From positions 248,001-312,000 of the forward strand of contig NZ_BDAU01000009.1 of NCBI RefSeq assembly GCF_001612615.1: a stretch of 64,000 nucleotides of DNA, written 5' to 3'. The position numbers were made by a program, and so were the translations under genes. Shown in pieces: positions 1 through 8,833 of this stretch (position 1 is the stretch's first letter; every line of letters begins with the position of its first letter). This DNA comes from Nocardia amikacinitolerans NBRC 108937. GTDB taxonomy: Bacteria; Actinomycetota; Actinomycetes; Mycobacteriales; Mycobacteriaceae. The notes under the pieces were generated by a model. That model was not told where the DNA came from, made no database searches, and saw nothing but the letters and a program-made list of their open reading frames with translations.

Positions 1-545
1 GCACCTCGCTGAACGAGGTGATCTGCCACGGCATTCCGGACTCCACCGTGATCGAGGACGGCGACATCGTCAATATCGACGTCACCGCCTACATCGACGG
101 CGTGCACGGCGACACGAACAAGACCTTCCTCGCCGGTGACGTCGACGAGGAGGTCCGGCTGCTGGTGGAACGGACCGAGGAGGCCACCATGCGGGCCATC
201 AAGGCGGTCCGTCCCGGCCGGGCGCTCAACGTGATCGGGCGCGTCATCGAGTCCTACGCCAACCGGTTCGGCTACGGCGTGGTGCGCGACTTCACCGGCC
301 ACGGCGTCGGCCCCACCTTCCACAGCGGCCTGGTGATCCTGCACTACGACCAGCCCGCCGTGGAGTCGATCATCGAGCCGGGCATGACCTTCACCATCGA
401 GCCGATGATCAACCTCGGCGGCATCGACTACGAGATCTGGGACGACGGCTGGACCGTGGTCACCAAGGACCGCAAGTGGACCGCGCAGTTCGAGCACACC
501 CTGGTCGTCACCGAGACCGGCGCGGAAATCCTCACCCTGCCGTGA
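1..545 (+). CDS. map: Type I methionine aminopeptidase (5' end outside window)
   Basis: Removes the initiator methionine from nascent cytosolic proteins. The window opens inside the gene: codons are in frame from position 3 and no start is visible. The visible part has the metallopeptidase ligands in order: the CHGIP segment near the left edge, the two Asp ligands in [17 protein letters not shown], the catalytic His in GHGVGPTFH, the Glu in TIEPM and the last Glu in the C-terminal EHTLVV. It matches the C-terminal two thirds of the family. In M. tuberculosis mapB lies in the same general neighbourhood. cobQ follows 43 bp later on the same strand. Confidence 0.93.
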   Translation, partial: TSLNEVICHGIPDSTVIEDGDIVNIDVTAYIDGVHGDTNKTFLAGDVDEEVRLLVERTEEATMRAIKAVRPGRALNVIGRVIESYANRFGYGVVRDFTGHGVGPTFHSGLVILHYDQPAVESIIEPGMTFTIEPMINLGGIDYEIWDDGWTVVTKDRKWTAQFEHTLVVTETGAEILTLP

Positions 546-588
546 GCGATCGGCGCTGCCCTGCTCGCCGCGGCCGGGGGCGGACGCG

Positions 589-2145
589 ATGAAGGGCGCG
601 CTGCTCGTCGCGGGCACCACCTCCGACGCCGGGAAAAGCGTTGTGGTGGCGGGTATCTGCCGCATGCTGGCCAGGAAGGGCGTGCGGGTGGCGCCGTTCA
701 AGGCGCAGAACATGTCCAACAACTCGGTCGTCACGCTGGACGGCGGCGAGATCGGACGAGCACAGGCACTCCAGGCGCAGGCCTGCGGTCTGGAGCCGAG
801 CGTCCGGTTCAATCCGGTGCTGTTGAAACCGGGCAGCGACCGTCGCTCGCAGCTCGTGGTGCGCGGCAAGGCCGTCGGTACCGTGGGCGCGGCCGACTAT
901 TTCCGGCACCGGCAGGAGCTGCGCGCGGTCGTCGCGGCCGAACTCGACGCGCTGCGAGCCGAGTTCGATGTGGTGATCTGCGAGGGAGCCGGGTCACCCG
1001 CCGAGATCAATTTGCGCGCCACCGATCTGGCGAACATGGGGCTGGCCGAGGCGGCGGGTCTGCCGGTGCTGGTCGTCGGTGACATCGATCGTGGCGGGGT
1101 GCTCGCGCACCTGTTCGGCACGCTGGCCGTGCTGGATCCCTCCGATCAGCGACTCATCGCGGGTTTCGTGATCAACAAGTTTCGCGGTGACGTCGAGCTG
1201 TTGCGGCCGGGTTTGGAGCGGCTGACCGAACTCACCGGACGGCCCACCCTCGGTGTCGTCCCGTTCGCCGAAGAACTGTGGATCGATGCCGAGGACTCGC
1301 TCGGCACCATCGCCGACGCCCCGGTCGGCCGCCCGGCCGCACCCGCGGGAACGGAATGGCTCACGGTCGCCGCCATCCGGCTGCCACGCATCTCGAACTC
1401 CACCGACGTCGAGGCGCTGGCCTGCGAACCCGGCGTCGCGGTGCGCTGGGTGCGCGATCCGTCCCGGCTGGCCGACGCCGACCTGGTGGTGCTGCCCGGC
1501 AGCAAGTCGACGGTGTCGGATCTGGACTGGTTGCGCCGCAGTGGAATTGCCGCCGCGCTGGCCGAGCGCGCCGCGACCGGGCGGCCGATTCTCGGCATCT
1601 GCGGCGGCTATCAGATGCTCGGCCGTCGCATCGTCGACGACGTGGAATCGGCGGCGGGCACGGTCGACGGACTCGGTCTGCTCGACTTGGACGTGGAATT
1701 CGCCGAGCCGAAGGTGTTGCGCCGCACCGAAGGTCACGGCCCTGCGACGTCCGCCGAACGTATCCCCTTGCAGGGGTACGAAATTCACCACGGCCGCGTG
1801 ACACGCAACGGCGACCCGCCTTGGCTTACGGCGGCGGGGGAGCCGGAGGGCAGCGTTCGCGGCGCGATCTGGGGAACGCACCTGCACGGACTGATGGAGT
1901 CCGACGACTTCCGCCGCGCCTGGCTGCGGGAGGTCGCCCGCCGGGCGGGCCGCACGGGTTTCGTTGCGGCCGAGGCGACTTCGGTCGCCGCCGTGCGGTC
2001 CGCCCAGCTGGATCTGCTCGCGGATCTGATGGAGCAGCACCTCGACACGAGCCTGCTGGAGCAGCTGATCACCGAAGGCGCGCCCGGTGCGATGCCCACG
2101 CTCAGATCGAGTCTCGACGCACTCGACGTTTCGGATCGGCGCTAG
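589..2145 (+). CDS. cobQ: Cobyric acid synthase (adenosylcobyric acid synthase, glutamine-hydrolysing)
   Basis: Amidates four side-chain carboxylates of adenosylcobyrinic acid a,c-diamide using glutamine and ATP, late in cobalamin synthesis. The 518-aa length is normal. The N-terminal dethiobiotin-synthetase-like domain starts [15 protein letters not shown] (nucleotide binding) and continues [11 protein letters not shown]. The C-terminal class I glutaminase-like domain has its Cys at about residue 338 ([10 protein letters not shown]) and a His in THLHG. The ATG follows a G-rich stretch that can act as a weak ribosome site. The other cob genes of the window lie 8.7 kb downstream. Confidence 0.95.
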   Translation: MKGALLVAGTTSDAGKSVVVAGICRMLARKGVRVAPFKAQNMSNNSVVTLDGGEIGRAQALQAQACGLEPSVRFNPVLLKPGSDRRSQLVVRGKAVGTVGAADYFRHRQELRAVVAAELDALRAEFDVVICEGAGSPAEINLRATDLANMGLAEAAGLPVLVVGDIDRGGVLAHLFGTLAVLDPSDQRLIAGFVINKFRGDVELLRPGLERLTELTGRPTLGVVPFAEELWIDAEDSLGTIADAPVGRPAAPAGTEWLTVAAIRLPRISNSTDVEALACEPGVAVRWVRDPSRLADADLVVLPGSKSTVSDLDWLRRSGIAAALAERAATGRPILGICGGYQMLGRRIVDDVESAAGTVDGLGLLDLDVEFAEPKVLRRTEGHGPATSAERIPLQGYEIHHGRVTRNGDPPWLTAAGEPEGSVRGAIWGTHLHGLMESDDFRRAWLREVARRAGRTGFVAAEATSVAAVRSAQLDLLADLMEQHLDTSLLEQLITEGAPGAMPTLRSSLDALDVSDRR

Positions 2146-2193
2146 ACGAGGTCAGCCACCTTCGCCCCGGCGACCCTGCGCGCCGATCTCGGC

Positions 2194-2256
2194 GGTCGGC
2201 CGGTCGCCCTGCCCGCACACCATCCCGGCCGAATGGAGCTCGGCGACCGGCGGACC
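2194..2256. terminator. Inverted repeat between convergent cobQ and the lprE-like gene
   Basis: Arms 2194-2208 and 2242-2256 are complementary over 15 bp with one mismatch and a 33-nt spacer. It lies between the cobQ stop (2145) and the stop of the convergent lipoprotein gene (2262). This position fits a bidirectional transcription end. There is no T-run, so the mechanism is uncertain. Confidence 0.5.
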
Positions 2257-2261
2257 GTCCG

Positions 2262-2951
2262 CTAACGCTGCGGGTCGGTGACCTCCTTCGGCAGCGGATC
2301 GCTCATGGCGACACCCGAACCGGTCCACGTGTAGGTGATCGTGACGGGACCGCCCTGCGGCGCGGCGAACGGCTCGTCGGCCACCAGCCACCGGTACCCG
2401 ACGCTGACCGAGTTGCCGTTCGAGCCCGCCACGTGCGTGAACGCGTAGGGCTCGGAAGTCGCCGTGCCCAAGTACTTTCCGTCGTGGAAGAACATCACGT
2501 GGATCGGCGCGCCCGCCGAGTTTCCGCCCACGGCGCGCACCCACAGCAACTGCCCGCAGCTACCCGGCTGGTCGGCCGAGGCCTGCGTGGCGACCCAGCC
2601 TTCGCCCAGTCCGGCCAGCGCGGCGCGCACACCCGCCGACGCGGGGTCGACGCAGCGCCCTTGGCCGCTGATGTTGTCGCTCGGCACGGGCTCGGTGTCG
2701 GACGGGACGGGTTGCCGCGATGGTTCGGTCGCGACAGGCGGTGGTGTCGTGCCGGGCACCGGTGTGGCAGCGGGAGGCGTGGCCGTGTCGCCGGGCGCCT
2801 GCGGCGCGGCCGTGGTCGTTCCCCCGGGAGCGGACGCGGGCACCGTTGTCCGTGGCGAAGTCGGCGTCGGCGCCGAGTCGTCGCTGCCGCAGCCCACCGC
2901 CAGCGTGGCCGCGGCGGCCAGCAGCACGGCCATTCGACCCATGTGGTTCAT
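2262..2951 (-). CDS. LppP/LprE family lipoprotein
   Basis: Predicted secreted lipoprotein of 229 aa. The signal peptide MNHMGRMAVLLAAAATLAVGC ends in a lipobox-like LAVGC, followed by a Pro/Thr-rich linker of about 60 residues. The C-terminal domain has the pattern of the actinobacterial LppP/LprE family: a W near GLGEGW, a paired Cys, then HVMFFHDGKYLGTAT and YRWLVADE. The ATG at 2951 is chosen because AGGGG precedes it and the signal peptide starts there; the open frame extends further upstream without signal-like sequence. Biochemical function is unknown. It is transcribed divergently from the serine hydrolase. Confidence 0.85.
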   Translation of the reverse strand: MNHMGRMAVLLAAAATLAVGCGSDDSAPTPTSPRTTVPASAPGGTTTAAPQAPGDTATPPAATPVPGTTPPPVATEPSRQPVPSDTEPVPSDNISGQGRCVDPASAGVRAALAGLGEGWVATQASADQPGSCGQLLWVRAVGGNSAGAPIHVMFFHDGKYLGTATSEPYAFTHVAGSNGNSVSVGYRWLVADEPFAAPQGGPVTITYTWTGSGVAMSDPLPKEVTDPQR

Positions 2952-3060
2952 GTCCCCTCGATTCTGTCGAGACCGTGCCATCGCACGCTCGTTCGTTTCA
3001 TCGTGGATCCCGATCGGCGCGTTAAACGCAGGAATTCGGGGCATGGCTACCCTTGACAGG

Positions 3061-4293
3061 ATGAATGCGCCCGCTGAGTTGTTGGTGACGGTTGCCGCGG
3101 ATCTGGAGTCGGTGACGACGACCGGTCCGGAAGACGATCCGGCCGATGCCGGGGTGAGCCGCGCCGCGATCGACGCCGTGTGGGAGTCGGTGCGCGCGTG
3201 GTACCGGTTGGGGACCACGCCTGCGATTCAGGTGTGCCTGCGGCGCGACGGGAAGATCCTGCTGAACCGGGCGATCGGGCATGGGTGGGGCAACCGGCCT
3301 GGGGACGGGCCGGACGTGGCGCGGGTGCTCGCGACGCCGGACCTGCCGTTCTGCGGATTCTCCACCGCCAAGGGCGTCTCGGCGGCGCTGATGGCGATGC
3401 TGGCCGAGCAGGGCGCGTTCGCGCTGAACGACCCGGTGTGCGAATACATTCCGGAGTTCGCGGCCAACGGCAAGGAGCGCATCACGATCGGCGACGTGCT
3501 GTCGCATTCGGCGGGCGTGCCGTTCGTGACCGGGCCGTATCGGGGCTACCAACTGGTGGTCGACGAGGAACTGGCGGTGCGGGCGCTCGCCGATCTCCGG
3601 CCCAGCTGGCCGACCGGTCGTTTCCGCGTCTACCACGCGCTGACCAGCGGTTTGATCCAGCGGCTCCTGGTGCAGCGGGCAACGGGCAAGCGGATGCGGG
3701 AACACCTGCACGAGCAGGTGCTCGCGCCGCTCGGCTTCCGCTGGACCAACTTCGGCGTGTTACCGGAGGAGGTCGATCAGGTGGTGCCGAGCGTGCCGGT
3801 CGGTCCCGGTCCGTCGCGGATCTGGAAGTTCTTGGCGCGCAAGGCGCTCGGCGGCGGCATGGGCGGGGCGATGAACGACGAGGCGACCCGCGCTTTCCTC
3901 ACCGCGGAACTGCCGTCCGGCAATCTGGTGACCACCGCCTACGAACTGTCCCGCTTCTACGAAATCCTCGCGCGCGGAGGAGAATTGGACGGTGTCCGGA
4001 TCATGCGCCCGGAGACCTTGCGCGAGGCGGTGCGCCCGGCGAGCCGGATTCCAGGGGCGGCGGGTCGAGTCAGCGTGGCGGGCTACGAACTCGGCGGCAG
4101 CCGTTCGAAGTTCGGCCGCCACACCGAAACCCATTTCGGCCGAAGCGGACTCACCACCCAGTACGGCTGGGCCGACCCCGCCCGCGGCCTCTCCGGCGCC
4201 ATCCTCACCAGCGGCAAGGCGACCGGCGACACCAACCGCCCCTGGCAACTGGTCGCCCAGATCTCGGCGGCCGTCCCTCGCCACGAGCCCTGA
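3061..4293 (+). CDS. Serine hydrolase, class C beta-lactamase/esterase fold
   Basis: A 410-aa protein of the beta-lactamase-related serine hydrolase family (EstB/LipL-like esterases and penicillin-recognising enzymes). The SxxK nucleophile motif is STAK at residues 101-104 (GFSTAKGVSAALMA) and the YxN-type motif is Tyr191 (VYHALTSG). No signal peptide is evident, so a cytosolic esterase or peptidase is more likely than a secreted beta-lactamase. Start: ATG 3061 has TACCCT ending 7 nt upstream, a leaderless arrangement. ATG 3043 in the same frame has AGGAA 8 nt upstream and is the alternative. Substrate unknown. Confidence 0.85.
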   Translation: MNAPAELLVTVAADLESVTTTGPEDDPADAGVSRAAIDAVWESVRAWYRLGTTPAIQVCLRRDGKILLNRAIGHGWGNRPGDGPDVARVLATPDLPFCGFSTAKGVSAALMAMLAEQGAFALNDPVCEYIPEFAANGKERITIGDVLSHSAGVPFVTGPYRGYQLVVDEELAVRALADLRPSWPTGRFRVYHALTSGLIQRLLVQRATGKRMREHLHEQVLAPLGFRWTNFGVLPEEVDQVVPSVPVGPGPSRIWKFLARKALGGGMGGAMNDEATRAFLTAELPSGNLVTTAYELSRFYEILARGGELDGVRIMRPETLREAVRPASRIPGAAGRVSVAGYELGGSRSKFGRHTETHFGRSGLTTQYGWADPARGLSGAILTSGKATGDTNRPWQLVAQISAAVPRHEP

Positions 4294-4590
4294 ACCGCCA
4301 TTGACCAGCCGTCCCGCCTGCCTTACCTGACCGAGATCCACCGGGTGCTGCGCCGCCGGTACGGGCTGGACGCCGAGACCGTCACCGAGATCATGCTTGG
4401 CCTGCTCGCCTCCGCCGAGATCGTGGTCGAGCGGGCCGACACCGTGCGGCAGGCATTGCGGCGCTGCGCCGAGGGAGCCGACTTCGAGGACGCGCTCGTC
4501 GAGCAGCTGGGGCGCGAGGCGGGATGCGATCTCACCGTGACGCTGGACCCGGCGGCCGCTGCCATCACCGGGATGCGGTTGGCGGTGTGA
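4294..4590 (+). pseudogene. Remnant of a VapC-type PIN-domain toxin (N-terminus missing)
   Basis: The last ~90 codons read YLTEIHRVLRRRYGLD, then ADFEDALVEQLGREAGCDL and TLDPAAAAITGMRLAV. This is the C-terminal two thirds of a PIN-domain VapC, including the ADFxDA acidic motif. The N-terminal strand with the first catalytic Asp is absent: the frame runs directly into the stop codon of the preceding serine hydrolase (4291-4293). The first usable start is GTG 4345, which would give an 81-aa truncated product. No VapB-like antitoxin is adjacent. I read it as a decayed toxin-antitoxin remnant. Confidence 0.65.
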
Positions 4591-4646
4591 GCCGGTCGCC
4601 GAGACACGCCGTCGGAGCGGGTAGCGGCGGTGTAGCGTACTCGGAC

Positions 4647-5210
4647 ATGGAGTCTCGGCGGATCACGGTCGGTGACCGGGCCTGGACCGTGCGGGTCGAC
4701 GGCCCGGAAACACGGCACACGGTATTGCTCTTGCCCGACGCGGGCGATCCGGTGGACGTGTACGACCAGGTCGCCGCCCGGCTGCACACTTCCGACCTGC
4801 GCACCCTCGTCGTCGAGTCCGTCGAGGGACTCGATCCCACGGCGGTGCACGCCATCCTCGACCAGCTGAACGTCCCCTACGCGCACGTCGCGGGCCGGGG
4901 CGCGGGCGCGACGGTGGCCTGGCAGACCTGCTCCGGCCCGTTCGGACGTTTCATCAGCATGGTGGTGGCCGACCGCGGCCATCCCGCAGCCGCCGGAGCC
5001 GACGGTGTCGTCGTCGACCCCGGCTGCCTTCCGCTGGAGCTTCCGGTGACCGTGCTGGTCACCAAGCGGTTGCCGCGCACGGTCGCCGACGCCTCGGGAC
5101 GCTTCGTCTACGGCGAGTTCCGCGTGGTGCAGGTCGACGTCGACAACGTGGCCACCGAGGCCGACCACGAAATGGCCACCGAGATCGTGCTACGCACCAG
5201 CCTCTGGTGA
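4647..5210 (+). CDS. Small alpha/beta-hydrolase-fold protein without a catalytic serine
   Basis: A 187-aa protein with the strand-turn pattern of an alpha/beta hydrolase: HTVLLLPDAGD at the oxyanion-strand position, then AHVAGRGAGATVAW where the nucleophile elbow should be. In the elbow GxSxG the serine is replaced by glycine (G-R-G-A-G), and no clear replacement nucleophile is seen. It may be a non-enzymatic relative or a diverged paralogue of the neighbouring hydrolase. ATG 4647 is preceded by TAGCGT ending 8 nt upstream (leaderless pattern). The 3' end overlaps the end of the convergent hydrolase gene by 21 bp. Confidence 0.6.
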   Translation: MESRRITVGDRAWTVRVDGPETRHTVLLLPDAGDPVDVYDQVAARLHTSDLRTLVVESVEGLDPTAVHAILDQLNVPYAHVAGRGAGATVAWQTCSGPFGRFISMVVADRGHPAAAGADGVVVDPGCLPLELPVTVLVTKRLPRTVADASGRFVYGEFRVVQVDVDNVATEADHEMATEIVLRTSLW

Positions 5211-6251
5211 CTCGGCCTTGCGCCGGTACACCAGCCAGTCCAGCCAGTTGTCCATCTCCTCGAACGCCTTGGCGCGCGGCTCGGCCGAGGAGAGGAACAC
5301 GTCGTGGCGGGCGTTCTCGATCGGCACGATGTTGGTGCGATCACCGAGGCAGCCCGACCAGCGCTGAATCTGCTTCACGTCGAGCACGGTGTCGGCCACA
5401 TCGGCGGCCGGGCCGTACTTGCGCATGAACTTGGTCAACCGGGACCGCAGGATCAGCGCGGGCACCCCGATGTCCAGGCCCTGGTGCAGCCGGAAGTGGC
5501 CGCGGCGGATCGCGCGCAGCCAGCCGAAGCGCACCGGCGCGCCGGCCAGCGGCTTCCAGTCCAGGTTGTAATCCCACTCGCCCGCGGCGCTCTTGTGCAG
5601 GCTGTCGCCGTAGGTGCTGATCGAGGCGCCAGGCATTTCCAGCATCGAACGGAACCGGCCGAGCGCGCCGATGATCGGCGTGCCGATGGTCCGGTAGTAC
5701 GACGGGCCCTGCAGGTCGAACCAGGGGCTGTTGAGCACCAGCCCGACGATGCCAGAGGCGGCGACGCCCGCGGTCCGGTTGAGCCGGTCCAGCCACAGCG
5801 GCAGGATCAGGCCGCCGGTGGAGTGCGCGACCAGCAGCACCTGCTCGCCCGCCTCCTCCTTGACGATGCGCAGCGCCTCGTTCAGCTCCTCGTCGTAGAA
5901 GGCGAGGTCGGTGACGTAGTGCGGGCTCTGTCCGTCGCGCAGCGACCGGCCGCACTTGCGCAGGTCGAGCGCGTAGAAGCAATGACCGCGCGCGGCGAAA
6001 TGCTCGGCGAGGTGCTGCTGGAAGAAGTAGTCGGTGAAGCCGTGCACGTAGATCACGGCGCACTCGGTGGCGGCCGCACCGGTATCGGGGAGATAGCGCA
6101 CGAGGGTTGCCGAGATGTCGCCCTCACCGTCCGGGTCCGGGCCCAGCGGGATGGACCGCTGCTCGTACCCCGCTCCCAAGACATCCGGCCGCCACTTGCT
6201 CCCCGTCTGCTCCGTGATCTCGGACACGTCTAGCGAGGTTTCGTTCGTCAC
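5190..6251 (-). CDS. Alpha/beta hydrolase (monoacylglycerol lipase-like, Rv2854-type)
   Basis: A 353-aa hydrolase. Strand [15 protein letters not shown] gives the HG oxyanion motif, and AHSTGG carries the nucleophile Ser at about residue 144. A lid region and a C-terminal His in NARHDVF complete the triad. The family includes monoglyceride lipases and lysophospholipases; the substrate is not inferable. In M. tuberculosis the similar gene Rv2854 lies next to mqo, as here. The start is taken as GTG 6251 because TACATT ends 7 nt before it (leaderless). TTG 6260 is in frame but less likely. Confidence 0.85.
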   Translation of the reverse strand: MTNETSLDVSEITEQTGSKWRPDVLGAGYEQRSIPLGPDPDGEGDISATLVRYLPDTGAAATECAVIYVHGFTDYFFQQHLAEHFAARGHCFYALDLRKCGRSLRDGQSPHYVTDLAFYDEELNEALRIVKEEAGEQVLLVAHSTGGLILPLWLDRLNRTAGVAASGIVGLVLNSPWFDLQGPSYYRTIGTPIIGALGRFRSMLEMPGASISTYGDSLHKSAAGEWDYNLDWKPLAGAPVRFGWLRAIRRGHFRLHQGLDIGVPALILRSRLTKFMRKYGPAADVADTVLDVKQIQRWSGCLGDRTNIVPIENARHDVFLSSAEPRAKAFEEMDNWLDWLVYRRKAESPEAGA

Positions 6252-6534
6252 GAGACCCAATGTAGGCGAGGTCCGGCCCGGAATGAAGATCGCTCACGAC
6301 CTGGAAGGAGGGAGGAATCTACGTCACATTCGCCGGGTTCGTTGCCGGAATGCGATCCCTCGAGGTGCACAATTGGCGATAGGTGAACGGCGGGTAACCT
6401 TATCGACCGCCGAGTCACGCCAGGCTCGCAACAATTGCAATGCGCCCCGTCGCAACAACCACATAGCGCCCGTGCCCAGGCAAGACCACCCTGCCGGTGG
6501 CCGCGCCAGAAGTGACAAGGAAGTCGATCTACCC

Positions 6535-8058
6535 GTGCCGAACGCTGCCATGACTGAAAAGACCGATGTAGTTCTCATCGGTGCCGGGATCATGAGTGCC
6601 ACTCTCGGCGCGCTGCTTCGTCAGCTGCAGCCGGAGTGGTCGATTACGCTGTTCGAGCGGTTGGACGCCGCGGCGGCGGAGAGCAGCGATCCGTGGAACA
6701 ACGCGGGCACCGGACACTCGGCGCTGTGCGAGCTGAACTACAGCCCGCAGAACGCCGACGGCTCGGTCGACGTGACCAAGGCCATCGACATCAACGAGCG
6801 CTTCCAGGTCTCCCGCCAGTTCTGGGCATACGCGGTGGAGAACGGGGTGCTCGGCGACCCGTCCCGCTTCATCAACCCGATCCCGCACGTCAGCTTCGTG
6901 CACGGCGCCGACGACGTGCAGTACCTGCGCAAGCGCTACGAGGCGCTGGCTCCGCACCCGCTGTTCGAGGGCATGGAGTACATCGACACCCCCGACGAGT
7001 TCGCGCGCAGGCTGCCGCTGATGGCCAAGGGCCGCGACTTCTCCGACCCGATCGCGCTGAACTGGACCGACGGCGGCACCGACATCGACTTCGGTTCGCT
7101 CACCAAGGAGCTGCTCGCCTACCTCGGCGCCACCGGCGCGAACCTGGCCTTCGGCCACGAGGTGCTCAACCTCGACAAGCAGTCCGACGGCAGCTGGAAG
7201 GTCCGGGTCCGCAACCTGCGCACCCGTCAGACCCGCACCGTCCAGGCCAAGTTCGTCTTCGTCGGGGCGGGCGGCGGGGCGCTGCCGCTGCTGCAGAAGT
7301 CCGGGATCAAGGAGATCAAGGGCTTCGCGGGCTTCCCGGTCAGCGGCCAGTTCCTGCGCTGCACCAACCCCGCCCTGATCGACAAGCACGAGGCCAAGGT
7401 GTACGGCAAGGCCGCCGTCGGCGCACCGCCGATGTCCGTGCCGCACTTGGACACTCGCGTCATCAACGGCAAACCGGGCCTGCTGTTCGGCCCGTACGCG
7501 GGCTGGACCCCGAAGTTCCTCAAGGACGGCAGCAACACCGACCTGTTCAAGTCCATCCGCGCCGGTAACCTCGCGCCCATGCTCGGCGTCGGTCTCACCG
7601 AGATGTCGCTGGTCAAGTACCTGGTCTCGGAGCTGCTCAAGTCGCAGTCCGGCAAGGTCTACACCATGGAGGAGTTCATCCCGCGGGCCGACGGCCGCGA
7701 CTGGGAACTCATCACCGCGGGTCAGCGCGTGCAGATCATCCGCCGCAAGGGCATCGGCGGCGTGCTGGAGCTCGGCACCGCCGTCATCGCCGCCAAGGAC
7801 GGCTCCATCGCGGGTCTGCTCGGCGCCTCGCCGGGCGCGTCGACCTGCGTCACCGCCATGCTCGACGTCCTGCAGCGCTGCTTCCCGCGCGAGTACGCCG
7901 ACTGGACCCCGCGCCTGCGCCAGATGATCCCGTCGCTCGGTATGAAGCTCTCCGAGGACAAGGCCCTGTTCCACGAGGTGTGGGACTGGACCAACAAGGC
8001 GCTCAACCTCACCAACGCGAACACGCCGAAGCATGCAGGGGTCGCGCTGACGCCGTAG
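6535..8058 (+). CDS. mqo: Malate:quinone oxidoreductase
   Basis: FAD-dependent membrane-associated enzyme that oxidises malate to oxaloacetate and passes electrons to the quinone pool. The N-terminus shows the FAD dinucleotide motif [18 protein letters not shown], and the family blocks [18 protein letters not shown] and [15 protein letters not shown] are present. The length (507 aa) is typical. GTG 6535 is preceded by AAGGAAG 11 nt upstream; ATG 6550 ([11 protein letters not shown]) is the alternative and matches relatives in length. It follows 280 bp of intergenic DNA and precedes the GNAT gene by 18 bp. Confidence 0.95.
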   Translation: MPNAAMTEKTDVVLIGAGIMSATLGALLRQLQPEWSITLFERLDAAAAESSDPWNNAGTGHSALCELNYSPQNADGSVDVTKAIDINERFQVSRQFWAYAVENGVLGDPSRFINPIPHVSFVHGADDVQYLRKRYEALAPHPLFEGMEYIDTPDEFARRLPLMAKGRDFSDPIALNWTDGGTDIDFGSLTKELLAYLGATGANLAFGHEVLNLDKQSDGSWKVRVRNLRTRQTRTVQAKFVFVGAGGGALPLLQKSGIKEIKGFAGFPVSGQFLRCTNPALIDKHEAKVYGKAAVGAPPMSVPHLDTRVINGKPGLLFGPYAGWTPKFLKDGSNTDLFKSIRAGNLAPMLGVGLTEMSLVKYLVSELLKSQSGKVYTMEEFIPRADGRDWELITAGQRVQIIRRKGIGGVLELGTAVIAAKDGSIAGLLGASPGASTCVTAMLDVLQRCFPREYADWTPRLRQMIPSLGMKLSEDKALFHEVWDWTNKALNLTNANTPKHAGVALTP

Positions 8059-8076
8059 GTGTGATAGCAAGGCGCG

Positions 8077-8526
8077 ATGATGTCAACGGTTGCTCTCAAA
8101 CGGTCATGGGCGCAGGATCTCGACACTGCGACCCTGTATCAGCTGTTGAAACTTCGCGTCGAAGTCTTTGTGGTCGAACAGAAGTGCGCCTACCCGGAGT
8201 TGGACGGACTCGATCTGCTTCCGGAAACGCGGCACTTCTGGCTCGACGACGAAGGTGAGGTCATCTGCACCCTGCGTCTGACGGAGGAGCACGAGAACGG
8301 CGTCAAGTCGTTCCGCATCGGCCGCCTCTGTACCGCCGTCCCGGCCCGTGGCCACGGCTACACCACCCGCGTGCTGCAGGCCGCGCTCGCCGAGGTCGGC
8401 TCGGCCACCGTGCGGCTGAACGCGCAGACGTATCTGGTGGACATGTACGCCAAGCACGGCTTCCAGCCGGACGGCGAGGAGTTCGAGGACGACGGGATCA
8501 TGCACACGCCGATGCGGCGCGGCTGA
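8077..8526 (+). CDS. GNAT N-acetyltransferase, ElaA family
   Basis: A 149-aa single GNAT domain. The ElaA signature is clear: LYQLLKLRVEVFVVEQKCAYPELDG, then ETRHFWLDDEGEVICTLRL and IGRLCTAVPARGHGYTTRVLQAAL, where the RGHGYT region is the acetyl-CoA pyrophosphate loop. The acceptor is unknown. ATG 8077 follows an AAGG 5 nt upstream; ATG 8080 is possible. It is probably co-transcribed with mqo, as in M. tuberculosis (Rv2852c-Rv2851c). Confidence 0.88.
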   Translation: MMSTVALKRSWAQDLDTATLYQLLKLRVEVFVVEQKCAYPELDGLDLLPETRHFWLDDEGEVICTLRLTEEHENGVKSFRIGRLCTAVPARGHGYTTRVLQAALAEVGSATVRLNAQTYLVDMYAKHGFQPDGEEFEDDGIMHTPMRRG

Positions 8527-8833
8527 GTCGTTGGCGCGCTGGCGCGAACGGGCTCGCAAGACTCGCCCTCGGGGTGGCGGGGAGCGCGTGGATGGATCGG
8601 GCTTGTCCAAGCTGGGCCAGCCGATAGGTATCGGATGGGCGGGCGAGTGTCGCGGCTGCGAGCCGGGCGAGTAATGCTTTGGGCGGACCGCGCGTACCGC
8701 AGCGGGGCTAGGCGATAGTCGTTGGCAGATCGCGGCTGCGGGTCCCGCGGATAGCCGTCGGACCGGCGGTGCGTTATCCCGGTCGCTCCGGGGTGGTAGC
8801 CGCGGGGAGGACGGGCGCGCCTAGGCTAGGGAC
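8527..8833. other. Intergenic region without a supported gene
   Basis: GC-rich spacer of about 300 bp. It contains short imperfect repeats (tcgcggctgcg twice; gatagtcgttgg and gatagccgtcgg) that look like decayed duplications. The right end holds TAGGCT 8822-8827, a candidate -10 box 6 nt before the chelatase GTG. Confidence 0.5.
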
